Part shown: positions 8,400 through 18,349 of the stretch, piece by piece | How the letters are laid out: each line of letters begins with the position of its first letter | Numbering within the stretch: the stretch's first letter is position 1 | NCBI RefSeq assembly: GCF_902499335.1 | Contig: NZ_CABVQK010000005.1 | Location: 372,001-436,000, forward strand | Direction of reading: 5' to 3' | Length of the DNA: 64,000 nucleotides | Origin: Burkholderia lata | GTDB lineage: Bacteria; Pseudomonadota; Gammaproteobacteria; Burkholderiales; Burkholderiaceae | Notes under the pieces: generated by a model | What the model was told of the DNA's origin: nothing | Seen by the model: the letters and a program-made list of their open reading frames with translations, nothing else | The model's database searches: none | Translations under genes and position numbers: made by a program

Positions 8400-9194
8400 A
8401 TGAATATTCTGATGGTAGAGAATGATCCCGTTCAGGCGGCGATCATCGGAAAAGCCTTGCAGTTGCACGGCCAGGAAATCTGCTGCGTGCATAACGGTGA
8501 GCGTGCCGTGCAGTTTCTCAAGGCGAAATGGATGGATCTCGTCATACTCGACTGGCAATTGCCGGGCATGAGCGGCCTGGACGTACTGCGCTGGATACGC
8601 GCAAACCTCGGTGATGAACCAACCGTCTTGTTTCTGACCGCAAGGACACTTGAGCCGGATGTCGTCACCGCATTTGAAGCCGGCGCCGATGATTACATCG
8701 CCAAGCCGTGTCGCGAAAGCGAACTGGTCGCTCGAGTCAAGGCGTTGCTGCGCCGGCATGACAGTGCCAGGAAGCGAGCAGACTCGAAACAGGTGGGCGC
8801 CTATGCGCTGAATTCCGAGACACGCACCGTGACGCTTCGCGGCGTCCCAATCGACCTGACGCCGAAGGAATTTGCGTTGACAGCCTGCCTGTTCGACAAC
8901 CTTGGCCGGATCGTATCGCGTGATTTGCTTGGGGCGCTTGTGTGGGGCAGAGCGCTCGACGGCTCGTCGAGAAGCCTCGATACACATATCTACCGGATTC
9001 GCCAAAAGCTGGCGTTGCGACCGGAGAACGGTCTTCGTCTTAGCGCCGCCTATATGCACGGCTATCGGCTCGACGTGGTCGACGTGGTCGACGATACAGC
9101 GACTACTTCCGGGAGGCCGCTTGCCGAGTCAGATGAACGAGAGAGCGTGGCGAGCGTTGCTTCGAGCCAGGGCGCCATGTGTGTAGTGGCCTGA
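8400..9194 (+). CDS. OmpR/PhoB-family response regulator (orphan)
   Basis: A 264-residue two-domain regulator. Residues 1-115 are a receiver: acidic cluster E7-D9, phospho-acceptor Asp51 in VILDWQLPG, Thr in FLTAR, and Lys in ADDYIAKP. Residues 130-225 form a winged helix with LTPKEFALTACLFDN and the closing R-S-L-D-T-H-I-Y-R-I-R-Q-K-L recognition helix. A 35-residue tail follows. No histidine kinase gene is adjacent on either side, so its partner is elsewhere or it is an orphan. The ATG at 8400 has only a weak ribosome site. Confidence 0.9.
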   Translation: MNILMVENDPVQAAIIGKALQLHGQEICCVHNGERAVQFLKAKWMDLVILDWQLPGMSGLDVLRWIRANLGDEPTVLFLTARTLEPDVVTAFEAGADDYIAKPCRESELVARVKALLRRHDSARKRADSKQVGAYALNSETRTVTLRGVPIDLTPKEFALTACLFDNLGRIVSRDLLGALVWGRALDGSSRSLDTHIYRIRQKLALRPENGLRLSAAYMHGYRLDVVDVVDDTATTSGRPLAESDERESVASVASSQGAMCVVA

Positions 9195-9505
9195 TGAATC
9201 CGGGACTCATTCCGGTTCAGGGTCAACGCTCGGTTGCCATTCGAGGAGTATCCGCAAACGAACCGGGGCCGAGTCGTACACGAGCCGATTGCCCGGTGAT
9301 CACCACGGCGCGATATCCCGGTGCGGCATGAAAACAAGCCAACCCGGTCGACGCAAATGAAGTTGTCACCGCTTGCGAAGTAAAGATGTCGCGTCACCGG
9401 CTGCGGCGTCGTGAAGACCGGTGCCGACTCCCCCAGGCACCGGCATTCGCGGTCACGCGTTGGGCGAATCCCGAGTTTGAGCGAACAATCGCGCTGTGGC
9501 GATAA

Positions 9506-9679
9506 ACGGTTACGCTTCGCCGCACCATTGCAACCACCGCCCTCCTGTCGGCCGCCGCGGCAGGTGGACTGAACATCTACAACGGGTCCGACTACATCGC
9601 GCCGGACACGACCCCGAACGTCCGGAAGCAAACGGGCGTGGGCGCAGTCGAAGACGGGGCGCTGAGCATCGTCACGTGA
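9506..9679 (+). pseudogene. Remnant of a PotF-like polyamine-binding protein gene
   Basis: One frame reads through a degraded signal peptide (ATTALLSAAAAGG) into LNIYNGSDYIAPDTTPNVRK and QTGVG, then stops at a TGA (9677-9679). LNIYNWSDYIAPDT-x-P-N-F-x-K-x-T-G is the conserved mature N-terminus of PotF/PotD putrescine/spermidine-binding proteins; here the key Trp is Gly. A TAA (9503-9505) sits just before the signal-peptide region, so no intact start is present. Only about 55 of the usual 360 codons remain. The rest appears deleted, replaced by the porin gene's terminator and 3' end. Confidence 0.7.
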
Positions 9680-9687
9680 CACGCCGC

Positions 9688-9718
9688 CGCGCCTCCAGCC
9701 GCCCAGGCCGGAGGCGCG
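9688..9718 (-). terminator. Probable terminator of the porin gene
   Basis: An inverted repeat with arms CGCGCCTCC and GGAGGCGCG, plus an internal GCC/GGC pairing, lies 17 nt beyond the porin stop codon on the minus strand. It is very GC-rich but lacks a T-run, so efficiency is uncertain. Confidence 0.5.
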
Positions 9719-9734
9719 TGCGGTCACTTCCGCA

Positions 9735-10952
9735 TCAGAACCGGTGAATGATCCCCGCGCCGAAGGCGAACTGGTTGCCGGTCGACGACGGCGCGGTGTT
9801 GAACCCGTCGCCCAGCGTCGCGGTCGCGTCGACGATGCTGCCCGCGCCGCTCGTGCCGAGCGTCTTGCCCTTCGCGTGCTGGTACGCTTCGAGCAGGTAC
9901 AACCCCGTGCGCTTCGACAGCGAGTAGTACTGCGACAGGTTGAACTGGTGATATTGCGCGCTGTCGGTGATGCCGTTCGATTCCGTCGCACGCGTGTACG
10001 CGTAGCCCGCGCCGAAATCCCAGACCGCCGACGGCTTCCAGTGCAGCACCGCGCCGGCCGTGTTGAAGATCGCGGTATTGAAGAACTTCGACGCCGCGCC
10101 CGGGATGTATTCGGTGTTGGTGTAGGTCGCCGTCGCGTCCCACGCATCGCTGAACCGGTAGCTGAGGCCCACCGCGAACCGCTGCTGCGCCTTCGCGGTC
10201 TGGTAGCCGTTCGTGACCGCCGACACGCCGATCTGCGCGCCGCCGTTCGACGTCGTCGAGTTCGCGCCCCACGTGCCGCCGGCCGTGTTCGAGTTGTTCA
10301 CGCGCTCGAACGCGACGCCGGCGCCGAACGGGCCGGCCGCGTACTGAATGCCGGTCGCCCATGTCGAGCCCGCGTTCGTGCTGCCGGCCACGCCGCCGAG
10401 CGAGTAGGAACCGCTCAACGTCACGCCGTACCATTTCGGCGACGTGTACTCGATCGTGTTGTTCGCACGGTAGATCGTGTCGAGGCCGTCGACGTCGCCC
10501 GGGTGCGCGCCGTAGTAGCCGGTGATCCACGTGGTCGGGCTGAACGGCGACATCGTCTGGTAGTACGACGCATATTGCCGGCCGGCGGTCAGCGTGCCGT
10601 ACGTGGCGTTGGTCAGCCCGACCCACGCCTGGCGCCCGAAGATCGCGTCGGTGTACTGCGCGGCACCCGTCGCCGAGTTGAAGCCCGATTCGAGCGTGAA
10701 GATCGCCCTCGTGCCGCCGCCGAGATCCTCGCTGCCCTTCAGCCCGAAGCGGCTGCCGGCCCACACGCCCTGGTTCATCCGGACGACCGACTTCCCGCCG
10801 CTCGTCGAGCCGACCGTCGTCGCGTTGCTCTGGTAGCCGATGCCGTTGTCGACGATCCCGTACAGCGTCACGCTGCTCTGCGCGAACGCCGGCGCGACAG
10901 CGGCCAGCGCGACGCCGGACGTCAGCGCCATCCGCAATGCCTGTTGCTTCAT
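9735..10952 (-). CDS. Gram-negative general porin (trimeric outer-membrane porin)
   Basis: A 405-residue outer-membrane beta-barrel porin of the betaproteobacterial Porin_4 family. It has a signal peptide (MKQQALRMALTSGVALAAVAPAFAQ) and then the hallmark start SSVTLYGIVDNGIGY. The terminal strand ends in Phe (GAGIIHRF), required for outer-membrane insertion. Alternating strand patterns and an exposed loop with SRFGLKGSEDLGGG-type text are typical. The ribosome site AAGGAG lies about 10 nt before the ATG. It is last in the collinear tannase/gallate block, so entry of phenolic esters or gallate is a plausible job, but this family is mostly unspecific. Confidence 0.93.
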   Translation of the reverse strand: MKQQALRMALTSGVALAAVAPAFAQSSVTLYGIVDNGIGYQSNATTVGSTSGGKSVVRMNQGVWAGSRFGLKGSEDLGGGTRAIFTLESGFNSATGAAQYTDAIFGRQAWVGLTNATYGTLTAGRQYASYYQTMSPFSPTTWITGYYGAHPGDVDGLDTIYRANNTIEYTSPKWYGVTLSGSYSLGGVAGSTNAGSTWATGIQYAAGPFGAGVAFERVNNSNTAGGTWGANSTTSNGGAQIGVSAVTNGYQTAKAQQRFAVGLSYRFSDAWDATATYTNTEYIPGAASKFFNTAIFNTAGAVLHWKPSAVWDFGAGYAYTRATESNGITDSAQYHQFNLSQYYSLSKRTGLYLLEAYQHAKGKTLGTSGAGSIVDATATLGDGFNTAPSSTGNQFAFGAGIIHRF

Positions 10953-11016
10953 GTATCCGTCTCCTTCCTTGTCTTCTCGAGTGAGTGAATTGTCTTGATG
11001 GCTGCTTGCCGCCCGC

Positions 11017-12846
11017 TCACGGACGTCCGGGCCGGTACGCACGCCAGCCGTTGCCGCCCGTGCAGACAAGCTGCGCGCCATTGACCCGGCACTGCGCCTC
11101 GTAGCCCGGCGAGTACAGCCATTCGCCGGCCCAGTGCAGGTCCACATACGGGTCGGCCTTCTGCGTATCGGCGACGAAGTTCGCCGCATCGTCCGTGCTG
11201 CCGCTGCCCGTGTAGCGCGCGGTGGCCGGATACGGAAACACCGGACGCGTGCGTGTCGTGTTGCCGTTCGCATCGACGATCGACGCGACGATCTTGCCGG
11301 GCGTCGCGCCCGACTCGGTCCATGCCATCAGCGGCGTGAGGACGTCGAATACGTCCGGCCCCTGCCCGCCGCCGCAGTGCGCGACGCCCGGGAACAGGTA
11401 GAAGCGTGCGAAGCGGTCGACCTGCGCGTCGCCCATGGTCTTCTTCATCGCTTCGTAATACGCGATGCTCGAACGCGGCGAGATGTGCTGATCCTCGAGG
11501 CCGTGCCACAGCAGCAGCTTGCCGCCACGGCCGGCGAAGTGACCCAGATCGGGATCGGTCGCGGCCAGGTAGTTCGACACCGGCACCGTCTTCGCGAACG
11601 CGTCGAGCGTGAACTTCAGGTCGCCGATCGTCGCGGCCGGATACGACGCGTTGTAGTAGTCGAGATAGCGCAGGAACGGCAGCACGAAGCTGATCGTGCC
11701 GCTCGGCGCGGTGGCGGTAGCCGGCACGAACAGGCTCCAGTTCAGCTCCGAACCCCATTCGCGCGACACGAGCGGTTCGAGACGCGTGCCGTTGGCGGTC
11801 GTCGCGCCGTCATGGATGCGGCGCACGACGTCGGCTTCCTGCGGCGTCAGGCACGTCGCGGTCGATTGTCCGGCCGCGCACACCAGCGTCGCGGGATCGA
11901 ACCGGCACGCGCGCGGGTTGTCGATCACGCCGTCGACCACGCCATCGAGCCCGTCGCACGCCTTCAGCACCGCCGCGTGCAGCATCGGCAGCTTGCCGGC
12001 AAGCAGGATCGCATTGCCCGTCTTCGGGTCCGTGTTGACCGCGGCCGGCCACGCGTGATGGAACGTGTTCTGCACGATCAGGTCGTTCGCGGGCGCGCCG
12101 GCCGCGATGCCGTCGAAATCGTCGGGAAAGCGCTGCGCTTCCATCAGTGCTTCGCGGCCGCCGTCCGAGCAACCGTCGAAGTATGCATAGCGAGCGGGCC
12201 GCGCGTAGAACTTGCCGATGATCGCCTTGGCCACCTGCGCGGTGGCATGCTCGGCGCGATACGCGAAGTCGAGCTTCGCCTTCGGGTCGAGCGCCCATGC
12301 GCCATCGTTGCCGCCTTCGTGGCCCATGTCGGTCGCGGCCATCGCGATCGTCCCGTTGGTCACCGGCACGCAGGTCGACGCCATCGGTGCGTTGACCGAC
12401 AGGTTGCCGCACAGTCCGCCACATCCCGTCTGCAGATAGCGTTGCGTCCAGCCCTGTGTCGGCAGTTGCAGTTCGAACAGCGACGCGCCCGGGCCGATCG
12501 TGCCTTTCACGTCGCACACGGGTGCCGGCAGCGTGTTGTTCCCGACGACCGTACCGGCGGGCAGCAGCACCGCCGACGTGATCGTGACGGTGCCGTCGGT
12601 CACGCCGCTCAGGTCGAGCGCCGCCACAGCCGGGCACGACATCGCCGGCATCACCGCCGGAAGATTCGCGAGGCCGCCGGCCGCGCTCGCGGCACTTGCA
12701 GCACTCGCCGCGTTCGACCAGCCGGCCAACATCGCGCACAAGCCCATCATGCCGATCGCCAGTATCCGGATCAGCGCATCGCGCCGCATGCCTGCCGCGC
12801 GACGCCATTCGCGCGCGCTCCACCCTGCCCTGCAGTTCGTCTGCAT
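11017..12846 (-). CDS. Tannase/feruloyl esterase family protein
   Basis: A 609-residue secreted esterase of the tannase family, which hydrolyses galloyl or feruloyl esters to free gallate or ferulate. The signal peptide is near residues 19-48 (RRDALIRILAIGMMGLCAMLAG). The nucleophile sits in the family motif GCSDGGREAL, the catalytic Asp in HGLEDQHISP, and the catalytic His in PGVAHCGGG. The Cys beside the Ser and the Cys after the His form the family CS-D-HC disulfide. The start at 12846 has an AGGAGACAGGA ribosome site directly before it; an alternative start is 12789. It lies between the gallate catabolic genes and a porin, all on one strand. This makes tannin-derived galloyl esters the likely substrate. 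Confidence 0.9.
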   Translation of the reverse strand: MQTNCRAGWSAREWRRAAGMRRDALIRILAIGMMGLCAMLAGWSNAASAASAASAAGGLANLPAVMPAMSCPAVAALDLSGVTDGTVTITSAVLLPAGTVVGNNTLPAPVCDVKGTIGPGASLFELQLPTQGWTQRYLQTGCGGLCGNLSVNAPMASTCVPVTNGTIAMAATDMGHEGGNDGAWALDPKAKLDFAYRAEHATAQVAKAIIGKFYARPARYAYFDGCSDGGREALMEAQRFPDDFDGIAAGAPANDLIVQNTFHHAWPAAVNTDPKTGNAILLAGKLPMLHAAVLKACDGLDGVVDGVIDNPRACRFDPATLVCAAGQSTATCLTPQEADVVRRIHDGATTANGTRLEPLVSREWGSELNWSLFVPATATAPSGTISFVLPFLRYLDYYNASYPAATIGDLKFTLDAFAKTVPVSNYLAATDPDLGHFAGRGGKLLLWHGLEDQHISPRSSIAYYEAMKKTMGDAQVDRFARFYLFPGVAHCGGGQGPDVFDVLTPLMAWTESGATPGKIVASIVDANGNTTRTRPVFPYPATARYTGSGSTDDAANFVADTQKADPYVDLHWAGEWLYSPGYEAQCRVNGAQLVCTGGNGWRAYRPGRP

Positions 12847-13069
12847 TCCTGTCTCCTGTCGTTCTGGTTGGCTTGCCGCGTCGTCAGGTGGCGATGCGGC
12901 GACTTCACGAAACGCCTGCGATACCTCGAGTGAATCGAACCTTCACATGACCGCCTTCTTCATCAGCATAACTAAGCTCACTGCGCGAGCACGTTGCGAA
13001 GACGACCGATTCCCATCTGATCCGTTTATCGATACCGGCGCACCACTGCCACGGCTGCACCGTTCGGCC

Positions 13070-13792
13070 CTATGCCGGCTCCATCCCGTGTTCGCGCTTG
13101 ATGCGATCGGCCTGCGCCGATGCCAGGCAAGCAAGAAACCGTTCGGCAGCCGCGCGATCGTGTGCCGCGCGACACACCGCTGCGGAAAACACCGTGACGG
13201 CCTGAACGGCTTCCGGCAAAACGCCGACGACGTCGATGCCCGGCACATGCATCAGCTCGCTCAACTGCTGGAAACCGAAGTCGACGTCGCCCGCCGCGAT
13301 CATCTCGCCGACCGGCACGCCGGGCGGCGCCTGGACGATACGCGGCGCGATCGCGTCCGCAATGCCCCAGCGTACGAACAGGCGATTCAGGTGCGCGCCG
13401 CTCGGCCCCGTCGAATAGCCGATCCGGCCGGCGCGCAGGATCGCGTCGCGAACGCCTGCTTCGGTGCCGATCTCCGGCCGCGCCGCGCCTGCAGCCACCG
13501 CAACCGCGATGCCGGAACGCGCGACATCCACCCGGCTGCTCCCGTCGACATGGCCATCGGCAGCAAGCCGCTCGATCGCGTCGGACGCGAGCACGACGAA
13601 ATCGAACGGCTCGCCGGCCCGCACGCGCCGCGCCGCGTCGACTCCGCCGACGGACGTGATCGACACGCGGCATCCCGTTTCATCCGCATGCGCGGCCGCC
13701 AGTCGCGCCAGCACCGGCCGCATCGCCATCGACGAAATGCCGGTGACGGCCGTCGCCGCGCATGCGGTCTGCGTCATCTCTGCCGCCCGCAT
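13070..13792 (-). CDS. ModA-like substrate-binding domain protein, apparently cytoplasmic
   Basis: A 240-residue type 2 periplasmic-binding fold similar to ModA-like proteins: ISSMAMRPVLARLAA start, FDFVVLASDAIERL, IGYSTGPSGAHLNRLFVRWGI, and a C-terminal FSAAVC-RAAHDRAAAERFLACLAS. No signal peptide is evident, so it may act in the cytoplasm. The preceding aldolase stop and this ATG overlap as TGATG, implying translational coupling; an alternative start is 13777. No ABC permease or ATPase is nearby, so it is not a standard importer component. It may bind an aromatic acid or pathway intermediate, which is inference only. Confidence 0.7.
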   Translation of the reverse strand: MRAAEMTQTACAATAVTGISSMAMRPVLARLAAAHADETGCRVSITSVGGVDAARRVRAGEPFDFVVLASDAIERLAADGHVDGSSRVDVARSGIAVAVAAGAARPEIGTEAGVRDAILRAGRIGYSTGPSGAHLNRLFVRWGIADAIAPRIVQAPPGVPVGEMIAAGDVDFGFQQLSELMHVPGIDVVGVLPEAVQAVTVFSAAVCRAAHDRAAAERFLACLASAQADRIKREHGMEPA

Positions 13793-14475
13793 CAGTCGAT
13801 ATAGCGCAGGCCGGCCTGGCGCAGCGGCTCGCGCATGTCGTACATGTCGAGGCCCAGCACGCCCGACGCGAGCTTCGCGCGTTTCGCGGCTTCGTTCGAT
13901 TCGCGCGCCAGCGCCTTCTCCAGCACTTGCGCGGCACGCGCGGCCGGCACCGCCACCACGCCGTCGTCGTCCGCGACGATCACGTCGCCGGGATGGACGA
14001 GCGCACCGGCACACACGACCGGCACGTTCACCGAACCGAGCGTCGCCTTGATCGTGCCTTTCGCGGAGATCGCCTTGCTCCACACCGGGAATTGCATCGC
14101 CTCGAGCACCGCGACGTCACGCACGCCCGCGTCGATGATCAGCGCCTGCGCGCCGCGCGCCTTGAAGCTCGTCGCGAGCAGGTCGCCGAAATAGCCGTCG
14201 GTGCAGTCGGCGGTGATCGCCGCAACGACCACGTCGCCCGGCCGGATCTGTTCGGCCGCAACGTGCATCATCCAGTTGTCGCCCGGATGCAGCAGCACGG
14301 TAACGGCCGTGCCGGACGCCAGCGCGCGCGGATAGATCGGCCGCATGTACGGCTTCAGCAGGCCCGTGCGGCCCATCGCCTCGTGCACCGTCGCCGAGCC
14401 GAGCGCACCGAGCCGCGCGGCGACGCCTGCGTCCGCGCGGTGGATCGTGCGGTAAACCACGCCGAGTTCGTTCAT
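13792..14475 (-). CDS. galC: 4-carboxy-4-hydroxy-2-oxoadipate aldolase / oxaloacetate decarboxylase
   Basis: A 227-residue class II, divalent-metal-dependent aldolase of the LigK/ProA/GalC (RraA-like) family. It splits 4-carboxy-4-hydroxy-2-oxoadipate into pyruvate and oxaloacetate, the last step of gallate and protocatechuate 4,5-cleavage. Visible family patterns are the N-terminal [13 protein letters not shown], the central [19 protein letters not shown], the metal/substrate loop [14 protein letters not shown] with the Arg-Asp pair, and [18 protein letters not shown]. The length fits LigK. It starts two bases after the hydratase stop and is coupled to the following ModA-like gene. Confidence 0.92.
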   Translation of the reverse strand: MNELGVVYRTIHRADAGVAARLGALGSATVHEAMGRTGLLKPYMRPIYPRALASGTAVTVLLHPGDNWMMHVAAEQIRPGDVVVAAITADCTDGYFGDLLATSFKARGAQALIIDAGVRDVAVLEAMQFPVWSKAISAKGTIKATLGSVNVPVVCAGALVHPGDVIVADDDGVVAVPAARAAQVLEKALARESNEAAKRAKLASGVLGLDMYDMREPLRQAGLRYID

Positions 14476-14477
14476 GA

Positions 14478-15503
14478 TCACTGCCCCTTCGCTTTCAGTT
14501 GTGCATCCAGACGCGGATAGACGCGCCGGGCATTGCCTTCGTAGATCTTGTGCCGCGCGAGCGCATCGAGCGACGACGCGTCGATGTAGCGCTTCGTGTC
14601 GTCGAAGTAGTGGCCTGTTTCGGGATCGATCCCGCGCACCGCGCCGATCATCTCGCTCGCGAACAGGATGTTGTCGACCGGAATCACGCCGGTCAGCAGG
14701 TCGATGCCGGGCTGGTGATACACGCACGTGTCGAAGAACACGTTGTTCAGCAGGTGGTCCTTCAGCAGCGGCTTCTTCAGCTCCTGTGCGAGCCCGCGAA
14801 AGCGTCCCCAGTGATACGGCACAGCGCCGCCGCCGTGAGGAATCACGAAACGCAGCGTCGGGAAATCGCGGAACAGGTCGGAGGTCAGGCACTGCATGAA
14901 GGCCGTCGTATCGGCGTTCAGGTAGTGCGCACCCGTCGTGTGGAAGCACGCGTTGCAGCTCGTGCTCACGTGGATCATCGCGGGAATGTCGTACTCGACC
15001 ATCTTCTCGTAGACCGGGTACCAGTAGCGGTCCGACAGCGGCGGGCTGGTCCAGTGGCCGCCGGACGGATCGGGATTCAGGTTGATCGCGACATTGCCGT
15101 ATTCGTCGACGCACCGGACCAGCTCCGGAATGCAGGTCGCGACATCGACGCCCGGGCTCTGCGGCAGCATCGCGGCCGGCACGAAGTGATCGGGAAACAG
15201 CTGGTGCACGCGGTGGCACAGCTCGTTGCACACGGCCGCCCACGTGCTCGACACGCTGAAATCGCCGATGTGATGCGCCATGAAGCTCGCGCGCGGGCTG
15301 AAGATCGTCAGGTCGAGGCCGCGTTCGCGCATCAGCCTGAGCTGGTTGAGCTCGATCGATTCGCGCAGCTCGTCGTCGCCGATGTTCAGCTCGGAGACTT
15401 TCGGCCGCTCCGACGGGCTGTTGATCGCCGCGACCTGGCGATTGCGCCACGCCTCCAGCGCCTTCGGCGCGGTGGTGTAGTGGCCGTGAATGTCGATGAT
15501 CAT
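14478..15503 (-). CDS. galB: 4-oxalomesaconate hydratase
   Basis: A 341-residue amidohydrolase-superfamily enzyme of the LigJ/GalB type, hydrating 4-oxalomesaconate to 4-carboxy-4-hydroxy-2-oxoadipate. The metal-binding HGHYTT lies at the N-terminus ([10 protein letters not shown]). The middle shows [36 protein letters not shown] carries another metal His, and [25 protein letters not shown] closes the active site. Its 341-residue length is that of LigJ. A CAGGAG ribosome site precedes the ATG. It sits between the MFS transporter and the aldolase, matching reaction order. Confidence 0.93.
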   Translation of the reverse strand: MIIDIHGHYTTAPKALEAWRNRQVAAINSPSERPKVSELNIGDDELRESIELNQLRLMRERGLDLTIFSPRASFMAHHIGDFSVSSTWAAVCNELCHRVHQLFPDHFVPAAMLPQSPGVDVATCIPELVRCVDEYGNVAINLNPDPSGGHWTSPPLSDRYWYPVYEKMVEYDIPAMIHVSTSCNACFHTTGAHYLNADTTAFMQCLTSDLFRDFPTLRFVIPHGGGAVPYHWGRFRGLAQELKKPLLKDHLLNNVFFDTCVYHQPGIDLLTGVIPVDNILFASEMIGAVRGIDPETGHYFDDTKRYIDASSLDALARHKIYEGNARRVYPRLDAQLKAKGQ

Positions 15504-15571
15504 TGCAACTCCTGCGTATGATGACGTGTTCCGCCGCGTGCCGGCCGCCGCGCCGGTTCGGCGCGGCGCGC

Positions 15572-16924
15572 TCAGTGCGCCGGGTTTTCCAGTTCCTGCG
15601 GTCCGGGCGCGGGCGCGCGCTGCGACGTCATGATCGCGATCGCGGCCAGCGTGGCCGGCACCGCGAGCATCGACAGGATCGCGTCGAACTTCCAGCCGAG
15701 CCCCAGCAGCGCGCCGCCGATCGCGGAGCCGAAGATGCTGCCGAAGCGCCCCATCCCGAGCATCCAGCTCACGCCGGTGGCACGTGCGACCGTCGGGTAG
15801 CGTCCCGGCGCATACGCGTTCAGCCCCGTCTGCGCGCCGCTCATGCAGAAGCCGGCCGCGAACACCAGCAGCGCGAGCGACGACGACAGCGCCCCGGCCC
15901 ATGCGAGCACCGCCACGCACAGCCCGCCGCCCAGGTACGCGGCGCCGATCACCGGCGCCGGCCGCACCTTGTCCATCAGCCAGCCGACGCCGACCGCGCC
16001 GATCGTGCCGCCGATCTGGAACATCGCGGTCACGTTCGCGGCCGTGCTGACGGACAGGCCCGCGTCCTTGATCAGCGTCGGCAGCCAGCCCGTGAGCAGG
16101 TAGATCACGAGCAGGCCCATGAAATAGGTGATCCACAGCGACACGGTGACGAACCCGTAGCCTTGCGAGAACAGCACGCCGATCGGCCGGCGCGTCGGCA
16201 GCGGCGGCTCGTTCGACACGAACGTCTCGTTGCCGGCGAATTGCCCGCCGCATACGCGGTTCAGCAACCCGGCAATGCGCTGCGACGGCGCGCCGCGCAC
16301 GGCCAGCAACCGGGCCGATTCGGGCAGCAGCCACATCTGCAGCGGAATCAGCAGCAGCGGCAGCGTGCCGCCGAACAGCAGCACCGCGCGCCAGCCGTGC
16401 AGCGGAATCAGCCAGCCCGCGACGAACCCGATCAGCGCCGAGCCGAGATTGAAACCCGTGAACATCACGGTGATCATCAGCGCACGCATCCGCTTCGGCG
16501 CGTACTCCGACAGCAGCGTCGTCGTGTTCGGCATCGCCGCGCCGAGACCGATGCCCGTCAGCAGCCGCAGCATCGCCATCTCGAACGGCGTATGCGCCTG
16601 GGCCGTCACGATCGTGAACACACCAAACAGGAACACCGACGCGATCAGCACGCGCTTGCGCCCGAACCGGTCCGCGCTCGGGCCGGCCACCAGTGCACCG
16701 ATCACCAGGCCGATCGGCGCCGCGCTCATCACGAGCCCGAACTCGGGCCGCGAGATCGCCCAGTCATGGATGATCGACGGCGCGACGAAACCCATGATCG
16801 CGACGTCCATCCCGTCGGCGATCACGACGAGGCAGCACAGCACGACCAGCAACCACTGGTAGCGTGTCACCGGCCGGTCGTCGATGAACGACTTGATGTC
16901 GATTGCCTTTCCGCTTCCCATCAT
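15572..16924 (-). CDS. MFS aromatic-acid:H+ symporter (gallate-type uptake)
   Basis: A 450-residue, 12-helix major facilitator of the AAHS (PcaK/BenK/GalT) family in the inner membrane. The aromatic-acid signature [15 protein letters not shown] lies in helix 1, [12 protein letters not shown] is the loop 2-3 motif, and [20 protein letters not shown] follows. The position within the gallate operon makes gallate the likely substrate. The start at 16924 is chosen for its AGGAGAGAC ribosome site; a frame extension to 16957 lacks one. It lies 68 bp before the hydratase gene and 120 bp after gallate dioxygenase. Confidence 0.9.
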   Translation of the reverse strand: MMGSGKAIDIKSFIDDRPVTRYQWLLVVLCCLVVIADGMDVAIMGFVAPSIIHDWAISRPEFGLVMSAAPIGLVIGALVAGPSADRFGRKRVLIASVFLFGVFTIVTAQAHTPFEMAMLRLLTGIGLGAAMPNTTTLLSEYAPKRMRALMITVMFTGFNLGSALIGFVAGWLIPLHGWRAVLLFGGTLPLLLIPLQMWLLPESARLLAVRGAPSQRIAGLLNRVCGGQFAGNETFVSNEPPLPTRRPIGVLFSQGYGFVTVSLWITYFMGLLVIYLLTGWLPTLIKDAGLSVSTAANVTAMFQIGGTIGAVGVGWLMDKVRPAPVIGAAYLGGGLCVAVLAWAGALSSSLALLVFAAGFCMSGAQTGLNAYAPGRYPTVARATGVSWMLGMGRFGSIFGSAIGGALLGLGWKFDAILSMLAVPATLAAIAIMTSQRAPAPGPQELENPAH

Positions 16925-17044
16925 GTCTCTCCTGTCTCCTTGGCGACGATCGCTCATATCGATTCGTCATCCTATTTATATGGCCTGGTACGTTGCCGAA
17001 ACCGTGGAACGAAGGCGCGCGTGGTTACGCGCCATCGTCACCCG

Positions 17045-18349
17045 TCACGTGTTGCGTTGCTGCTCCGCGCCGTCCCAGCCGAGCGGCCCGGCGCTCTTGC
17101 CCGCAACGGAATACAGCGCGCCGGGCGCGTTTCGGGTGCGCTGGAACGCTTCCAGCGATTCGCCGCGCATCGCCGCGTAGATATGCAGGTTCGATACACC
17201 CGTCACCGCACCGAGCTTTTCCAGCAGGAAGAAGATCACGCCGTAACGCAGCAGGCCCGGCCAGTCGCGCCGACGGATCAGGTCGCGCTCCTGCTCAGTC
17301 AGGCCGGCAGCGTCGAAGCTCGCTTCGGGGTCGCCCAGGAACTGCGCGCGATGCGCGGGCTCGATCATCCGGTGCAGATAGTCGTTGATCCGGTACGCGT
17401 CGACCGCCTTCGCGATCGTGAACGGATAGGTGCCCGGCAGCTGCTCGACGCCGGCGAGCTCGGCCGCGATCCGCTGCCGGTGCCGTTCAGCCGCCGCCGT
17501 GTCGATATCGGTGTCTGCCGGCTCGTAGACGGCCGTCGCGATGCCCGTCATCGACGGCAGGTAGTAGCTGCGATGCCGGCACACGACGCCGGCCGGCAAC
17601 GCGCCGCGCATCGTGAGCCACATCACGACCTCGGCGCCTTCGTAGCCGCCGAGCGTCGCGTATTCGGCGAGCGGCATGCCGGCGAGACGTTCGGGGTCCC
17701 GTTCGAGCAGGTCGAGAAAGCGTTCGTCCCATTCGGGATGGTTGAAGCCCGCACGTTCGCCGTGCACCTGGTGCGACAGCCCGCCCGTCGCGACGATCGC
17801 GACGCGCAGATCCTCCGGATAACTTTCGATCGCACGGCGCAGCGCCTGGCCGAGCCGGTAGAACCGGCGCGCGGACGGCACCGGCAACTGCAGCACGCCC
17901 ATTTGCAGCGGTACCAGCCGCACCGGCCAGTCGGGCTGGTGCGGGCACAGCACCGACAGCGGCGAGAAGCAGCCGTGATCGAGCGGCTTGTTCTGGAAGA
18001 ACGACATGTCGAATTCGTCGGCCATCAGCGACTGGCCGATATGCGCGGCAAACGCCGGGTGCCCGGCGATTGGCGGCAGGTCGCGCGCGCCGCCGCCTTC
18101 GTCGGCCGGATGCCACTGCGGCCCGACGCCAAGGGCGAACGCCGAGTAGTGATCGAAGAAGAACGACGTGACGTGGTCGTTGTAGATGAACAGCAGCACG
18201 TCGGGGCGCCGGTCGGCGAGCCACGCGGCCAGCGGCGCGAAGTTCTCGAAGATCGGTGCCCACACGGGGTCGTCGCGCTTGTTCTTGTCGAATGCGAACC
18301 CGATCGTGGGCGTGTGGGAGGCCGCGATGCCCCCGATGATCCGTGCCAT
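17045..18349 (-). CDS. galA: Gallate dioxygenase (extradiol, LigB-LigA fusion)
   Basis: A 434-residue extradiol dioxygenase cleaving gallate to 4-oxalomesaconate with Fe(II) and O2. The N-terminal 280 residues are the LigB-type catalytic domain: GGIAASHTPTIGFAFD with the first iron His, LLFIYNDHVTSFFFDHY with the second, and ATGGLSHQVHGER with the conserved SHQ. The C-terminal 120 residues are a LigA-like helical domain (INDYLHRMIEPAHRAQFL, GVSNLHIYAAMRGESLE). This B-A fusion and the length near 430 mark the DesB/GalA gallate-specific group rather than two-subunit protocatechuate 4,5-dioxygenase. The AAGGAG ribosome site is well placed. Confidence 0.94.
   Translation of the reverse strand: MARIIGGIAASHTPTIGFAFDKNKRDDPVWAPIFENFAPLAAWLADRRPDVLLFIYNDHVTSFFFDHYSAFALGVGPQWHPADEGGGARDLPPIAGHPAFAAHIGQSLMADEFDMSFFQNKPLDHGCFSPLSVLCPHQPDWPVRLVPLQMGVLQLPVPSARRFYRLGQALRRAIESYPEDLRVAIVATGGLSHQVHGERAGFNHPEWDERFLDLLERDPERLAGMPLAEYATLGGYEGAEVVMWLTMRGALPAGVVCRHRSYYLPSMTGIATAVYEPADTDIDTAAAERHRQRIAAELAGVEQLPGTYPFTIAKAVDAYRINDYLHRMIEPAHRAQFLGDPEASFDAAGLTEQERDLIRRRDWPGLLRYGVIFFLLEKLGAVTGVSNLHIYAAMRGESLEAFQRTRNAPGALYSVAGKSAGPLGWDGAEQQRNT

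Noticed and set aside
9062..10147. 361-codon minus-strand frame over the porin 3' end and pseudogene
   Set aside because: Arg/Thr/Ser-rich and out of frame with the porin; no start or domain.
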